Below, in pieces: positions 1 through 12,000 of a DNA stretch of 64,000 nt. The notes below the pieces were generated by a model. The model saw only the letters and a program-made list of their open reading frames with translations, did not search any database and was not told where the DNA came from. Origin of the DNA: Bimastos eiseni (taxonomy: Eukaryota; Annelida; Clitellata; Crassiclitellata; Lumbricidae). The first letter of the stretch is position 1. Each line of letters begins with the position of its first letter. A program made the position numbers and the translations under genes. Where the stretch lies: positions 44,013,568 through 44,077,567 of the forward strand of contig OY365809.1 of the NCBI GenBank assembly GCA_959347315.1, read 5' to 3'.

Positions 1-1120
1 GGCGACGGATACGACCCTGGCAATAATCCGTATGATGTTGTTGAACACTGCTTGGCAATCAGTTTTTTATCTTACCTTTCTACTAGCCTACAAGTAACGA
101 AGTCATAATTCTCTGACACAGTAATGAATTCATTTCCATGTTGCAGTTTTCTTATTAGTCCTACTTCCCATATTTCTACTCAAGTCATTTTCACATTCCA
201 GAGTTTTTTGCATGACATTGTCTCTCGACAGCTTTGAAAATGTGAATATGCCTTTATAAACGTTTTTGCTTCATGTAGAAGTGAAAGTTTGTTGTGAGTC
301 ATGTAACCTGAGGAGGAGGGTGGTCACTCAATCGTTGGAATGCCGTTTCTAGAGTGTTTGTTTACGTGTGCTTTAGCCAGAAGACCAGAGGGAGGATGTG
401 TGCTCCTGTAAGAGCCTGCCATATTTGCCTATTTAATATTTAATGAGCATATATTATTTCTAGGTAGTCTTTTAAATTTGCCAGTCTTCTTTGGTATACT
501 GGTTCTCTTTGATATTACCACGACTTGGGTATTGATTTACTGCATGTGTATATGTATGCATGCATGTATGTATAAGTGTCTTTAATGCCTGGATATATTC
601 TTGTATACATGCATGTATGTGTATATACATACAAATATATGTTTATGCGTGTAGGTATGTATGTAAGTATAGATATTTATGTGTTGTATTTGCATACACA
701 TTGGTATATTCAGATAGTTGTGTATGTATATATGCCTGCATATATGACTAGGTCTATAAGTAAGCATGTACATATATGTGTATGTATGCATGTATGTGTG
801 TGTATATGTTTCTTTATGTACTTGTGTATATGTGCATATGTTACTATGTTTGTATCTAGATATTTATCTGTTGTTTAACAGAAAGACCATTTGCTGTCCG
901 TTCTACATTTTCTTGTGGTTGATTCGATTTCGGTGTTTCCCTTGTTCTCTCCTATTGATCCGAAGTCATGTTTCATCATAACTATATCTCCTTTATAATG
1001 TCGTCAAAATGACTAGTTATGATATTTTGTAAGCAATTGTTCAATCTGGACTTTAAATGGCTCCAGACAATTGCTAATGTCTGGCAAAGACTTGTCAAGA
1101 CTCGATAATGTTAAGTTATG
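1..1120. other. Presumed BK intron, no gene seen; TGTATG-rich low complexity at 545-870
   Basis: No exon-like or family-like reading in either strand. Positions 545-870 are a degenerate run of tgtatgta/catgtata units, which explains the Tyr/Cys/Met-rich open frames there. Confidence 0.6.
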
Positions 1121-1290
1121 GTAATAATAAAAATAATAATAACAGTATTATTATTACTACTATTATTATTATTGCTATTTTATTACCATTATTATTGTTA
1201 TTATTACCATTTTCATTATTGTTACTATTATTATTATTATTATTATCACCATTATTATTATTATTTGACAGGTGAAACATATAAAATATA

Positions 1291-1327
<37 letters not shown>

Positions 1328-1335
1328 GGTCTTCA
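1120..1335. repeat. (TTA)n/(TAA)n microsatellite
   Basis: Long imperfect trinucleotide run broken near 1269-1290. The part next to 1335 may be the A/T tail of the antisense LINE fragment that follows. Confidence 0.85.
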
Positions 1336-1342
1336 ATGCTAA

Positions 1343-2955
1343 TCAATGGTGATGTCGTCCGGAGTAGCCGTGCTCGTTGGACTCCTGAGCAGCGAAAGTT
1401 CCCTTGAAAGCAACTGCGTTGTAGCGTTGAATAATCATCGAGATGCGCTGGTAGAGGAAAGTCGTCTCCCTCTGCTCCCCAGTGACGGCGCTCAGTCTGT
1501 GTCCCAGTTCTGAAAGGAAGCTTTGGCCTTCGGAATTGATGGGGCCAAAGGTTTCGAATGCCACCGGTGTGAAGACGTACGTGGAGGCTAGCTCGGCGTA
1601 TTTCTGAGTTTTGAGGTTCGACGCCCTCTCGGTCGCTGCGCCCGCTCTTTGTGATGTTTCTGACAGATACGACGTTGCCATTGTATCTGAGACTGTCGCG
1701 TCCCGTATCAAGCACCGCCCCGCTCGCCATGGTATATGAATGAGTCCGTCTTGTCTTTTTCCATCAGATCGGGTCAAGCCCATCGGCTCTTTGACAGTGG
1801 AGATCCCTGCACGGATTAGACTCCTATAAATAAAGTCGTTCAGGGCCGCGTGTCTGGGCCAGCGTCCCAGGCCCAGGCCACATGAGAGACCGTGATATCC
1901 GTTTCCCTCGACCAGGGCACCGCATGGGCAGGAATGAGGTAAACAAACAGGTAACCAAGTCTGTAACCCACCGCCACCCTCAGGGACTCATCGTCAAGTC
2001 TCAGCCCGCAGTTTGTAATCGGTAGGGCTAAGAGCCAGTCGCCTGCGTGTGGTGCTGCCACTGCTCTAAGACGATTCTGGGAATCAAGCATTCTGGAGGC
2101 GAGGTCTGCCACTACGAGCTTGATCAAAGGGTCGTCCCATCTCGATTGTTAGTGAGCCCAAGCTTCTTCCGGCTCTGGTACTCCGCTGGTTTCCCTCCAT
2201 TTGGCCTGAAGGATCTCCAGGGCAGGGTCCTTTTTAGGCTTTCCTTGCAGAATTCTTGTCTGGAGTATATCAGTGGCTGCGGCCGATGCCAAGAAGGCTG
2301 GAAGTGCCAGCGAAACCACTGATCGGATGCCCAGTCCTCCTCTTTTGATGGGCAGGCTGGTTTGGACCCATGCCTCGTCGGTGAGAACAAGATTGAGCAC
2401 CTCTGCGAGGCCCACTCTCAAGGCCTTGTCATACTCCTCCAGTCCTTTGTGGCCTTCGTATGGGCAGCTTCTGAGGGTATATAATAGTCGGGTGGCACTC
2501 AGCGAGTATCGGAGCAAGGTGAGGGCGTCATGTGTGGCGATGGACGTTAGTTTTTCCATCATGCGCATTAGCTCCACTGTGCGCGCATTCAAAGAGTTCG
2601 TCAAGGTCGTATCCGTTGACAGAGGTGCGCCTAGGAGTGTGGCCTCTGAAGGGTTAGTCCATCTGAACTGTCGTAAGGGTTCGAAGTCTCTCTGGATATC
2701 AGCACAAGTCGAAATGATCTCGCATTTTGTTCGATTTAGGAAAAGGCCGAGTTTTTCGCATTCGAGTCTGTTTATATCTTCCGCAACCTCTTCCGCTCTG
2801 CCACCTAGTGTTAGGTCGTCCAGAAAACCTACTGTGAGCGGCGATTTCATTTGGATGAGGATGGGCTGTAGAGGTAGACAGAAGAGTAAGGGACCCAAAG
2901 GGTCGCCTTGTTGGGGCCCCACTTGGGACAAGACACAGAGTATCGACCGTATTTA
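1343..2955 (-). pseudogene. R2-like non-LTR retrotransposon fragment (RT end plus restriction-like endonuclease), decayed
   Basis: Minus-strand remnant of a LINE. From 2931 downward it encodes QQGDPLGPLLFCL and FLDDLTLGG (reverse transcriptase motifs around the catalytic aspartates), then the thumb region. An in-frame TAA follows the EEAWAH motif (about 2149), and a frameshift near 1955 leads into CPCG...H...C, a zinc-knuckle-like motif, and KRQDGL...RDATV. That layout resembles the C-terminal restriction-like endonuclease of R2/NeSL/Hero-type elements; the usual Pro before the Asp is Gln here. The 5' part is missing. The 3' end runs into a (TAA)n tail at about 1268-1331. It sits antisense in the presumed BK intron. 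Clade assignment is tentative. Confidence 0.8.
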
Positions 2956-3819
2956 AGATGTGAGTGTTCCAAGTAAGCTAGATTAATATTATTATTATTG
3001 TTGTTATTATTACTATGTGCATTGCCACTATTACCATTATTATTACTGTAGATGTGAAAGTCTCAGATAATTTCCTGGAACCGAAACTCACTGGGAAGTG
3101 TGTCATAGGGCAAATGTGCCTCTGAAGGCAACTGCATTATTATTATTATTATTAGTATTAACCAGTTGGCTAACCTTGGTTCTTATCCAATCAATTAATT
3201 TAAAAACGAGCATGGTTGAGGTCATACAGGTGCCATGCAATTCTAAAGTGTAGGCCTACATTTACACTTTACGTTTAGCAGTCCCATGGTTAGGCTACAT
3301 GTGTTATGAAACAACACGACCGAGGACAAGAGTAACTGAATTTGGAGATTATGATTGAGAAATCGTTACTGTTTGCACTATGACAGTGCCAGTTCCAAGC
3401 CTGGATAAAGGAGGAGTGCTCTGCTAATGATCTTTATTATCACACAGTGTCGTTAAACTGCAACTACTGTGACTGCAAATTAATGGTCAATCGTTAATTA
3501 TAAATATTCATCGTTACCTATAAATATTCATAGCTACCTATAAATATTCATTTTTGCGTACAAAATTTAATATTCATTTATTGCATGTTCATAAATTATG
3601 GTGTTAATGAATAAAAATATTTTAAATAACACTAATGCCCAAATCCAAATATAAGAATCTTATGCTGCCCTATTATGTTCAGTATCCCCTCTCCAATTAG
3701 AAGAAACGTGCTACCAGGGTATGAAACTGAACACGAGGTTTATGGAGCGGGAGAGACAGGGTATTTTTAAGCTCAAACATAACTATGTTGCCACGCAGTC
3801 TGCCGCTACATATCCATTT

Positions 3820-3905
3820 AGCGCGCCTGTGAATAAGCTGGTTCCCGCGACTACGCTTTTGTGAGCGCTGTAGAAATGCTGAGATTACGATTACGATTAG
3901 CTGTG
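3820..3905 (+). repeat. Interspersed repeat with GATTACG tail (copy 1)
   Basis: The segment tgaataagctggttccc ... gagcgctgtagaa ... gattacgattacga has relatives at 13383-13460, 42180-42255 (plus) and 41375-41465 (minus). A shared core followed by a short GATTACG microsatellite is typical of LINE or SINE 3' ends. No coding part is seen. Confidence 0.65.
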
Positions 3906-4080
3906 GTAAACTAATAGCTTGCACCCATTGCACAGAATGACACCGACTTTCAAGGAGCCAACGTGGTTTTCTAAAGCGCTTCAGTTCTTTGCTACCCGAA
4001 ACTGTTTCCTTTAATGCAACCAGTCTTGGAATATAATACTTATTAAATCTAAGGAGGGCTCGACAGAATTAATCTAGCAC

Positions 4081-4424
4081 CAGAGGCGTCTATCCCCCCT
4101 GAGTCATTGGAGCAACTTAATCCCCTCATATGTCATTGGAGCAACTTAAATTCCCCCTAAGTCATTGGAGCAACGTCCCCAAATTTTACTGGCAGACGAG
4201 CTAATAGACTATTATCCAAGGATGAATACTAGATTGAAGTATGTTAACGGCACACACACTGACACCGTAGAATAGAACAGAATGGCTCAACTGCAAAAAG
4301 CAAGATTTTTAGTGATGGCATAATACCTATCAAAATTAACTTCCCCTAATTTCTCAAAGATATCTTCCCATTATTTTTTGGATGGAGCATTTGCTCCACG
4401 GTTTCTATGATATAGACGCCTCTG
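4081..4424. mobile_element. hAT-type MITE, 344 bp, perfect 8-bp target duplication
   Basis: It begins CAGAGGCGTCTAT and ends ATAGACGCCTCTG (inverted ends), flanked on both sides by the direct repeat tctagcac (4073-4080 and 4425-4432). Eight-bp duplications and CAGAGG-type ends indicate a hAT transposase. It carries three internal copies of a 31-bp unit with cattggagcaac (4100-4175). No coding capacity, so non-autonomous. Confidence 0.92.
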
Positions 4425-4429
4425 TCTAG

Positions 4430-5440
4430 CACCATTTTGCTTCTGGGAGTTCAAGTTGCTTTCTAACTTTATATACATATATGTTGAAAGTCTGTGGTAA
4501 TTTTCAATCATCCCAGTGATGCATGATTTTCATACTGCTGTTACTTTACACACTTTTTAGCTTTACTGCACTTTTCACCCTGTTTTTCTTGACGTGTTGC
4601 TGTTTCCCCCATACTCCAGGGTTCATTTTCTTTCGTTCATTTAAGTATTTCACTTGCAGTTATGCATCAACCTGTGGGACTGTAAAACAAGCTTGCATAG
4701 AAATTTTCTTGGGACAGAGTTTGGCTGCCTTAAATCCTAGCTGAGCACAGCCACTTTCGTGAAAATTAACGAATTCGCTGTTAAAACGGTTGATTATTAT
4801 AAGACTAAAGAATCGATCGCTTCAGTTCCTGGATTTTCTTCAGTGAAAAAACACAAGCAGCAACTGGCGTTATGATTCTTGATTGCTAGTTATGGTGTTA
4901 GCAATTGGCTTAAAGTGATGTGGCTTTTCTCACGATTTAATTACTTTCATAGACTACGTGTTATTAAGAGTCTATCATCGCAAAAGCCACCAATGATAGA
5001 CGATTTCATAAGTAAACTCTTAGGATTTTCGATTAAAGCAACCAACATGTAGTGTCTTGCTGACATGGGTTTCGCACTTCTTAGGAGTGATATTTATGTG
5101 GCTTAATATATAGATACTGTAACATTGTAATTATGTAAATGCGTGCATACATGCATACATAAATTACATGCGCTTGACTTTCGAGTGACGCCTTAGAAGT
5201 TTGGAGTTGCGATTAGGCCCTCCCCTCAGTTGGCTGTTTCGATTTATGCCCTCGTGCCATTCATATCATTTGCATCTGTTTTCTCATCTCATTTTCCTCT
5301 TCCTTCTTTCCAACTTTATTATCATCGTCATCATCATCATCACCACCACACTCTTCTTTCCCTCTCCTCCCTCATCTTCTGACCGCTGCTTTGTCTACTG
5401 TGGTTCGGTTGATTGAAGCCGTGTTGTTCTTTATTTCCAG
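4430..5440. other. Presumed BK intron, nothing identified
   Basis: No recognisable gene or repeat. The short open frames are low-complexity or unconserved. A C/T-rich stretch precedes the 5441 acceptor. Confidence 0.5.
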
Positions 5441-5553
5441 TCTCCCGACATGCCTCAATGGCAGAACGACTACATGCGTGGAACGGGCATGGAGATGTAC
5501 ACCGATTACCTGTCGCAGGCCTTCCACGGAATGACCTTTCCCGAGTGCGCCGA
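5441..5553 (+). CDS. slo: slo exon: end of RCK1, [13 protein letters not shown] segment
   Basis: Acceptor ttatttccag, donor gtgaga. The exon starts in phase 0 and ends with two bases of a Glu codon. The segment [15 protein letters not shown] is close to the equivalent stretch of fly Slo. It is the first BK exon that I can recognise in the window; the preceding 5.4 kb is treated as intron. A C/T-rich low-complexity run starts right after the donor and reaches the assembly gap. Confidence 0.93.
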
Positions 5554-8500
5554 GTGAGATTCTCCATCTCCTCCTCCTCCTCTTCCTCATCTTCCTCCTC
5601 TTTCTCCTTCTCATCATTGTCTTCTTCTTCCTCGCCTATTTCTACTCCTTCTCTTCTTCCTACTTTTTCTCCCACTCCTCTTCCTTCTCCTCCTCTTTCT
5701 CCTCCTCACCTTGTACTATTTCATCCTCNNNNNNNNNNNNNNNNNNNNNNNNNNNNNNNNNNNNNNNNNNNNNNNNNNNNNNNNNNNNNNNNNNNNNNNN
5801 NNNNNNNNNNNNNNNNNNNNNNNNNNNNNNNNNNNNNNNNNNNNNNNNNNNNNNNNNNNNNNNNNNNNNNNNNNNNNNNNNNNNNNNNNNNNNNNNNNNN
5901 NNNNNNNNNNNNNNNNNNNNNNNNNNNNTTCCAAAGCATAATCAATACGTTTACTAAACGCTCTGCTTCATGCTGCCAAAACTTGATCAATACGTTTAAT
6001 ACAGGTTCGGCTTCATGCTGCCAAAGCATAATCTATACGTTTATTAACGGCTCTGCTTCATGTTGCCAAAGCATGATCAATACCTTTACTATAGGTTCTA
6101 CTTCATGCTGCCAAAGTATAATCAGTGCGTTTACTACAGGTTCTGCTTCCTGAAGCTGAAGTTGCTGCTGATTGCTATCGAATCTCGAAGCGAGGACGGT
6201 CTCGAGCGGAACATTTGCATCAATCCCGGTCCAAGTATCAAGATCGACAACAACACACAGGGATTCTTTTTTGCTGAGTCGGCAGATGACGTAAAAAGGT
6301 CAGAAATGAAAGGAATGGGAACTGCCTTCGCTCTTAGGATCAGTATTTTACCTGCGTGGTCGAAACAACATTCCCCCAAACAGCAGTATTCTTGTAGGCC
6401 CCATGTCTGGGACTGCAGCAGCTGCCAGGCTACGGAGCCCTCTTGTGTTGTATTCATTTGCATGATGACCAGTTGTATAAATAGCCAGCTGTATAAACGG
6501 CCAAGTTGTATAAATACCAGTATGTATAAATAACCATGTATATAAATGGCCAGCTGTATAAATAACCATTGCATAAGTGGCCAGCTGTATAAATAGCCAG
6601 CTTGTGTAAATGCATACAGTATGTTTACTACAGTTTCAGCTTCATGCTCCCAAAGCATTCAATGCGTTTACTACAGTTTCAGCTTCATGCTCCCAAAGCA
6701 TTCAATGCGTTTACTACAGTTTCAGCTTCATGCTCCCAAAGCATTCAATGCGTTTACTACAGTTTCAGCTTCATGCTCCCAAAGCATTCAATGCGTTTAC
6801 TACAGTTTCAGCTTCATGCTCCCAAAGCATTCAATGCGTTTACTACAGTTTCAGCTTCATGCTCCCAAAGCATTCAATGCGTTTACTACAGTTTCAGCTT
6901 CATGCTCCCAAAGCATTCAATGCGTTTACTACAGTTTCAGCTTCATGCTCCCAAAGCATTCAATGCGTTTACTACAGTTTCAGCTTCATGCTCCAAAGCA
7001 TTCAATGCGTTTACTACAGTTTCAGCTTCATGCTCCCAAAGCATTCAATGCGTTTACTACAGTTTCAGCTTCATGCTCCCAAAGCATTCAATGCGTTTAC
7101 TACAGTTTCAGCTTCATGCTCCCAAAGCATTCAATGCGTTTACTACAGTTTCAGCTTCATGCTCCCAAAGCATTCAATGCGTTTACTACAATTTCAGCTT
7201 CATACTTTTAAAGCATTTTAGTCAGGACGCACGCAAAATGGAATAGTGCTGTAAATGTCAATTTTAACCAGTATAGCAGGTTAAGACCTTTATGACCACA
7301 TTTTACTAAAAGCGACTGGAAATCACTGATGGCATCGCGTCATCGAAGCGTTAGCAACCTGTAGGTATAGGGACACACACCGCCATATTGCGTGAATCAG
7401 ATGCTGTGTAAACATGGGAAGCGAAAAACAAATGCAAACGATGTTTTCGTGGGCCCTTTGCGATGAGTCAAGTGGCGCTAAATAAGGGGATAATTACCAG
7501 CTGCATACAGTGATGCGGCGGTGGTTAGTGTGGTGGATCGTCAGCCGAGAGGTGGCGGGTTCAAGTCCCAATTGTGCCAACCCTTGTCAACTCGGCTGGG
7601 ATGAGTACACCGACCGTACACTGTCGATGAGAAGAGGAGACGGCGAGGGAAAAGACTGGCCACCTGCACTCGTATTCCGAGGCCGAGAAAATGATGGCGC
7701 AATATCAAATTGGACCTGTATTGTTCATTCATTCATTCGTTATGTAGATTTATATAGCGCCCTCTTAGGTTGCTACTATGGAACGCTTTCGACCCAAGCA
7801 CGGCCGAAAAGAACATTTTTTTAATCGAGTAAAAGAAGAGTCAAAATTGCACCTTGAGGACATGTGCAACGCCAACGGGGCCCTGTTGCAGAGCGAGCGG
7901 CCAACCACCCAGAAGACACGAGTTTTGTTTAGTAGTTTTGGTGGGAAAACTGATGAGACGATGAGTATTGTATTTGATGTTGTGCAATTTTCAAGTCAGT
8001 TTATTTTTTTCAAAATGCAGAAACCCAACTATTATAACAACGTCGCTTCAGTAACATGATAATTGAAGTTTAGCGATGCAAAGAACAATTTGACAGCTAC
8101 GATAAGAAATGTAGGAAAAATCTTGATGAGTGAAATCGCCAATGATGCCCTTCGTGCTGTTGTTTATTTTGACCAGAGCCCTCTACTACTGTCGAGCTTG
8201 TCACGGCGAAGCAAACGACATCAAAATCATAAAGAAATGTCGTTGCAAAGCTCCAGGTACAGACACACCATATACGTCAAAGATCTTCTCTTTCTCTTAG
8301 GGCAATGTTAACTTGGTTTGAATGGTCGACCGCTTAAATAAGCAATTATGCAGTGGGGTTGTGGGCTTACATTGGGCCAGGATGGTCCAGTGCCCCACCA
8401 GCTGAGTCAATGCTCTCGGTAGATTATCCAAATTTATGTTCACTTTCAGTTTTTAAGAAATCGAACATCTAGCTGATCGTCTGGTTCTCCGTCCCATTCG

Positions 8501-9038
8501 TCGCCTCCTCTGTTGTTAAAATTCTATATCCGCCACTTGTGCAGTGTTGTCTTCTGTAGTGATTTACAAATTACTTTAAACTTTTACAATCTGTTACGAT
8601 TACAATTGCAATCAATCGCAATCGTGATCAATCAGCTTTGCTGGGTCGAACGATCATCTGACTGCTTTCTGTGGAGCTGATTAATCATTGGGTTCACCTG
8701 TCGACTGATCAGTTTAGGGGGTACAGCACCGTCGGCATTACAGCACCTTTAATGCTCTGTAGTGCATACTGTAGAGTCGGCAGAGTGTGACTGTATAACT
8801 CCAGGTCAAAGCTATGCTTCTTTCTATAGAAATCTGAGAAAATAATTAGGGTCGCTTAGCCAGGTAGGGTAAATACAATCTTGCTGTTGCATTCACGATT
8901 ATTGCTATTTGGTTTTTTATTGTCAATATTATTTAGTTATTATTATTATTTTTATTATTATTCCTATTACTATTACTACTACTACTATTTCCCCTACTCC
9001 ACCTACTACTACTGCCACTACTCCACCTCCACCTATCC

Positions 9039-9083
<45 letters not shown>

Positions 9084-12000
9084 TTGAGGTTTTTCCATTG
9101 TGTTGGCTTGCAGTCAATGTAAAGAAAACGCCTTTCATCTCTTGCAATCAGGAGTAAGCTGTCTGCTATCGACCACGGTAATCTAGTAATCTTATCTCAT
9201 ATGTTCTAATCTCATACTAATCTCATGCTAATCTCATACTACTGACCCATCTAATCTCATATGATCTAATCTCACATAATCTAATCTGATATCGTAATTA
9301 TGAGACTGGAGTCAGAGCTTGCAAACGTCGATTCAACAGAAACACGCAGACTAGTACAACGATCCGTAATATGATTCGCTGGAGCAAGCGGAACTAGCGG
9401 AGAACTTCTTGCATTAACCACTGATACATGGCCAGCTCTAGGGATACTTCCCATGAGGCGTGCAGTGAAGCGCAAAGATCCGATCCAAGCACACCAGCAA
9501 CCCGAACAGGAGATCAGCATAGGAGTGAGCAGCAGTTGTCAAACTTATATAATTGTATGTATGTTCGTGTATAGGCTATATGTGTATGTATATTTATGTA
9601 AATGTATGTGTGTTGTGTATATTAGTGTATATTTATGTATATTTATCTATATTTATTTATTTTTATGTGTAATTATATGTAAATTGTATGTGTATAATAT
9701 TTTATAGTCCAGTTTCTATTGTTGATTTCTTTCTCTCTGTTTCTTCTGTTTCTATCAGCCAATGTCCCGTTCCTACGCCTTGATGGCAAGAAGAAATCTC
9801 CACCATCACATCGACGAACGATCGACAGGGTTGGCAACTCACCCTCGAGGTAATTGAACATGTACCGTCAGCCGTAGACGACTGGCTTCGGTCGTCTCGG
9901 ATCCAGATTGTCCCTTTTATCTGGCACTAATCTTAAAGGGATTTGAAACCACTGCGTGTCAGCCATCAGTGATCGTCTCCACTGATACATTGCGGGCGAT
10001 GTCTGTAGTCGGAGATTCAATTAACAAAGTGAGGGCAAACGGCAGGATTACTTTGAACGTGTAATCGCCAAAAAGTTCCTCTGAATTTTTTGCTACTCCA
10101 GTCAAAAATCTGCAATTGAGCACACTTTATCTATATCGCAAGTTCTATTTATTAAATCGTTTTATTTCGTTAACAAAAACAAACGAGACTGCCGATTTAC
10201 CCTGCAAAAGTCCCGGTTGTAGTCACATACATTATCTGTGTCGATGACCCAGTTTTCGTCGGCTTCGTATACCGCCCATACTCCATATTAGTCTATGCGC
10301 GTACCCCTGGGCAGTTATCTAGAAGAAACAATTTATCTTCTAGATTATTGCGCTTATTCGGTGCTAGCTGATTAGATAAATGAATAAATAGGTAGATATA
10401 TGTTTTAAATGTTTTTATTTGCCAGGTCAAGTCCGAAGAAGCTGACACCAGATGGAGTTACAGGTTACGACCAACAGCCGAAGGAAACACTGAATCGAAA
10501 GTAAGTCGGTCGGTCACTCAACGGTGTAGGCTATAACGTAACTCAGCGTTTCCCAAACTGTGTTCCGTGGAACCCTGTAGGGTTCCGTGAGGTGAAGGCA
10601 AGGATTATTATTATTAGCATCGCTTAAGGGCAATAATAAGCCAACCTAAGTCCAACTAATAGATGTAAGTCAAACTCTTTAAGCTGACGAAACTGCCACG
10701 TATACGCATTGCTGTTCAGACCTTTCTTTAAAGGCACCACAAAAAATGAACTGAAGCTCGTTAACACGGCAGAGCATTCATTAACTGATTCGGAGGATGG
10801 CAATTGATGACGTCATAGGGTGAACAATTCGATGATGCACCCTCCTCCGGTGAAGGCTCAGGCGACGATCACAACGAAGGACCTGACCCAATGGAAGATG
10901 GACCTACACTCCGATCCATCGTCTGATCCAAGGAAGTTCGACTCCACCGGAATGTTCCACTGGTGCCTCCGCCCAAGCGATGTCCGCTTGCATCATTGTG
11001 AGTATTCGACACTTAGTAAAGAATGTGGGGTGTATATTGTAACGGAAGCACTCTGGGGCACAGCGCTGAGGAATCTTTCGTTTGGTTGGTTTCAATTTAA
11101 CAACGCTGTGTAATAACATGGATCATGAGCGCCCTCCTCCTTAATCCAGGCTTGGGTCTGGCACTGTCGCGTATTCCCCTTAAGGTTGACTTGTCTTTCT
11201 TTCGCTAGACGGCGGCGTTGGTTAAATTAGATGTATAACGTAATTGGCGCCTTGCACGGCAGTTAAGGGGCCGTTCACATATTATATAACGCATAAAATC
11301 CCAATTTTTTACCCACCCCAGACCCATAATAACGTTATATAACAGCAGCTGTGACCCCCCCCCCACCCCTATATTATATAACAGCTATGCTACCTACCCC
11401 CCCTACCCCACCCGTCTTAAGCATGTTAAAAGACATACAATCGACATAATTGTATTACACAATTTGACACTTTTATAAGAATACGATGTTAGTTAGCACT
11501 TTAATAGTAGTGATTCAGCTGATAATTGCCTTTATCCAATTCAAGAACTGTAGTAAAAATCATCATATGCCCATGCAAGTAGCAATGTAGCAAAAGCTAC
11601 CTCAAAATTGTGTACTCTCTCGTGCCAATGATGATTAGACCGGATGTATGGAGCTAGTCTGCATCTTAATAATCGGACTTTTAATGGCTCTAATTTCACT
11701 TGTATTAATTACGGTAACTAATGGGGTAGTCGACGATTGTCACCATGTATGTACATGAAGGCCTAAGCCTACTAATACAGCATGATAATACATGGTAGTG
11801 ACGTACATCCTATTTAAAAGCATCATTTTAGTTTCCCTTCTGTTTTGCACAAGAAATGAGCATTACAGTATCACACAGAATGGATTGGTTGCACTATTGG
11901 TTGCATTGCACTATCAGGTATTTATCGATAGGTTCGCGGTACAACTCTACCTATTTAATAGCGTAGGATGTATACAGAGTGCGTACTACAACTGCAATTG

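Noticed and set aside
1118..1342. Asn- and Tyr-rich open frames
   Set aside because: Products of the TTA/TAA microsatellite.
5340..5675. Glu/Lys-rich and Ser-rich frames on both strands
   Set aside because: C/T-rich low complexity around a BK exon; the only supported reading is the exon 5441-5553.
6612..7215. CRISPR-like array of 43-bp repeats
   Set aside because: No spacers: units are directly tandem and the context is a eukaryotic intron. It is a minisatellite.
6602..7246. Three overlapping open frames of about 200 codons
   Set aside because: They arise because a 43-bp unit without stops cycles through frames; they are repeat artefacts with no start context or family match.
7540..7580. 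tRNA gene
   Set aside because: A and B boxes are present, but the rest does not continue as a cloverleaf and the body has a SINE-like tail. The same applies at 41735 and 62030.
9281..9520. 79-codon minus frame
   Set aside because: Overlaps a short tandem repeat and has no family features.
10820..11113. 97-codon frame starting GTG as a separate small gene
   Set aside because: Its conserved part is the BK exon DSTGMFHW; the sequence past 10997 is intron behind a strong gtgagt donor.
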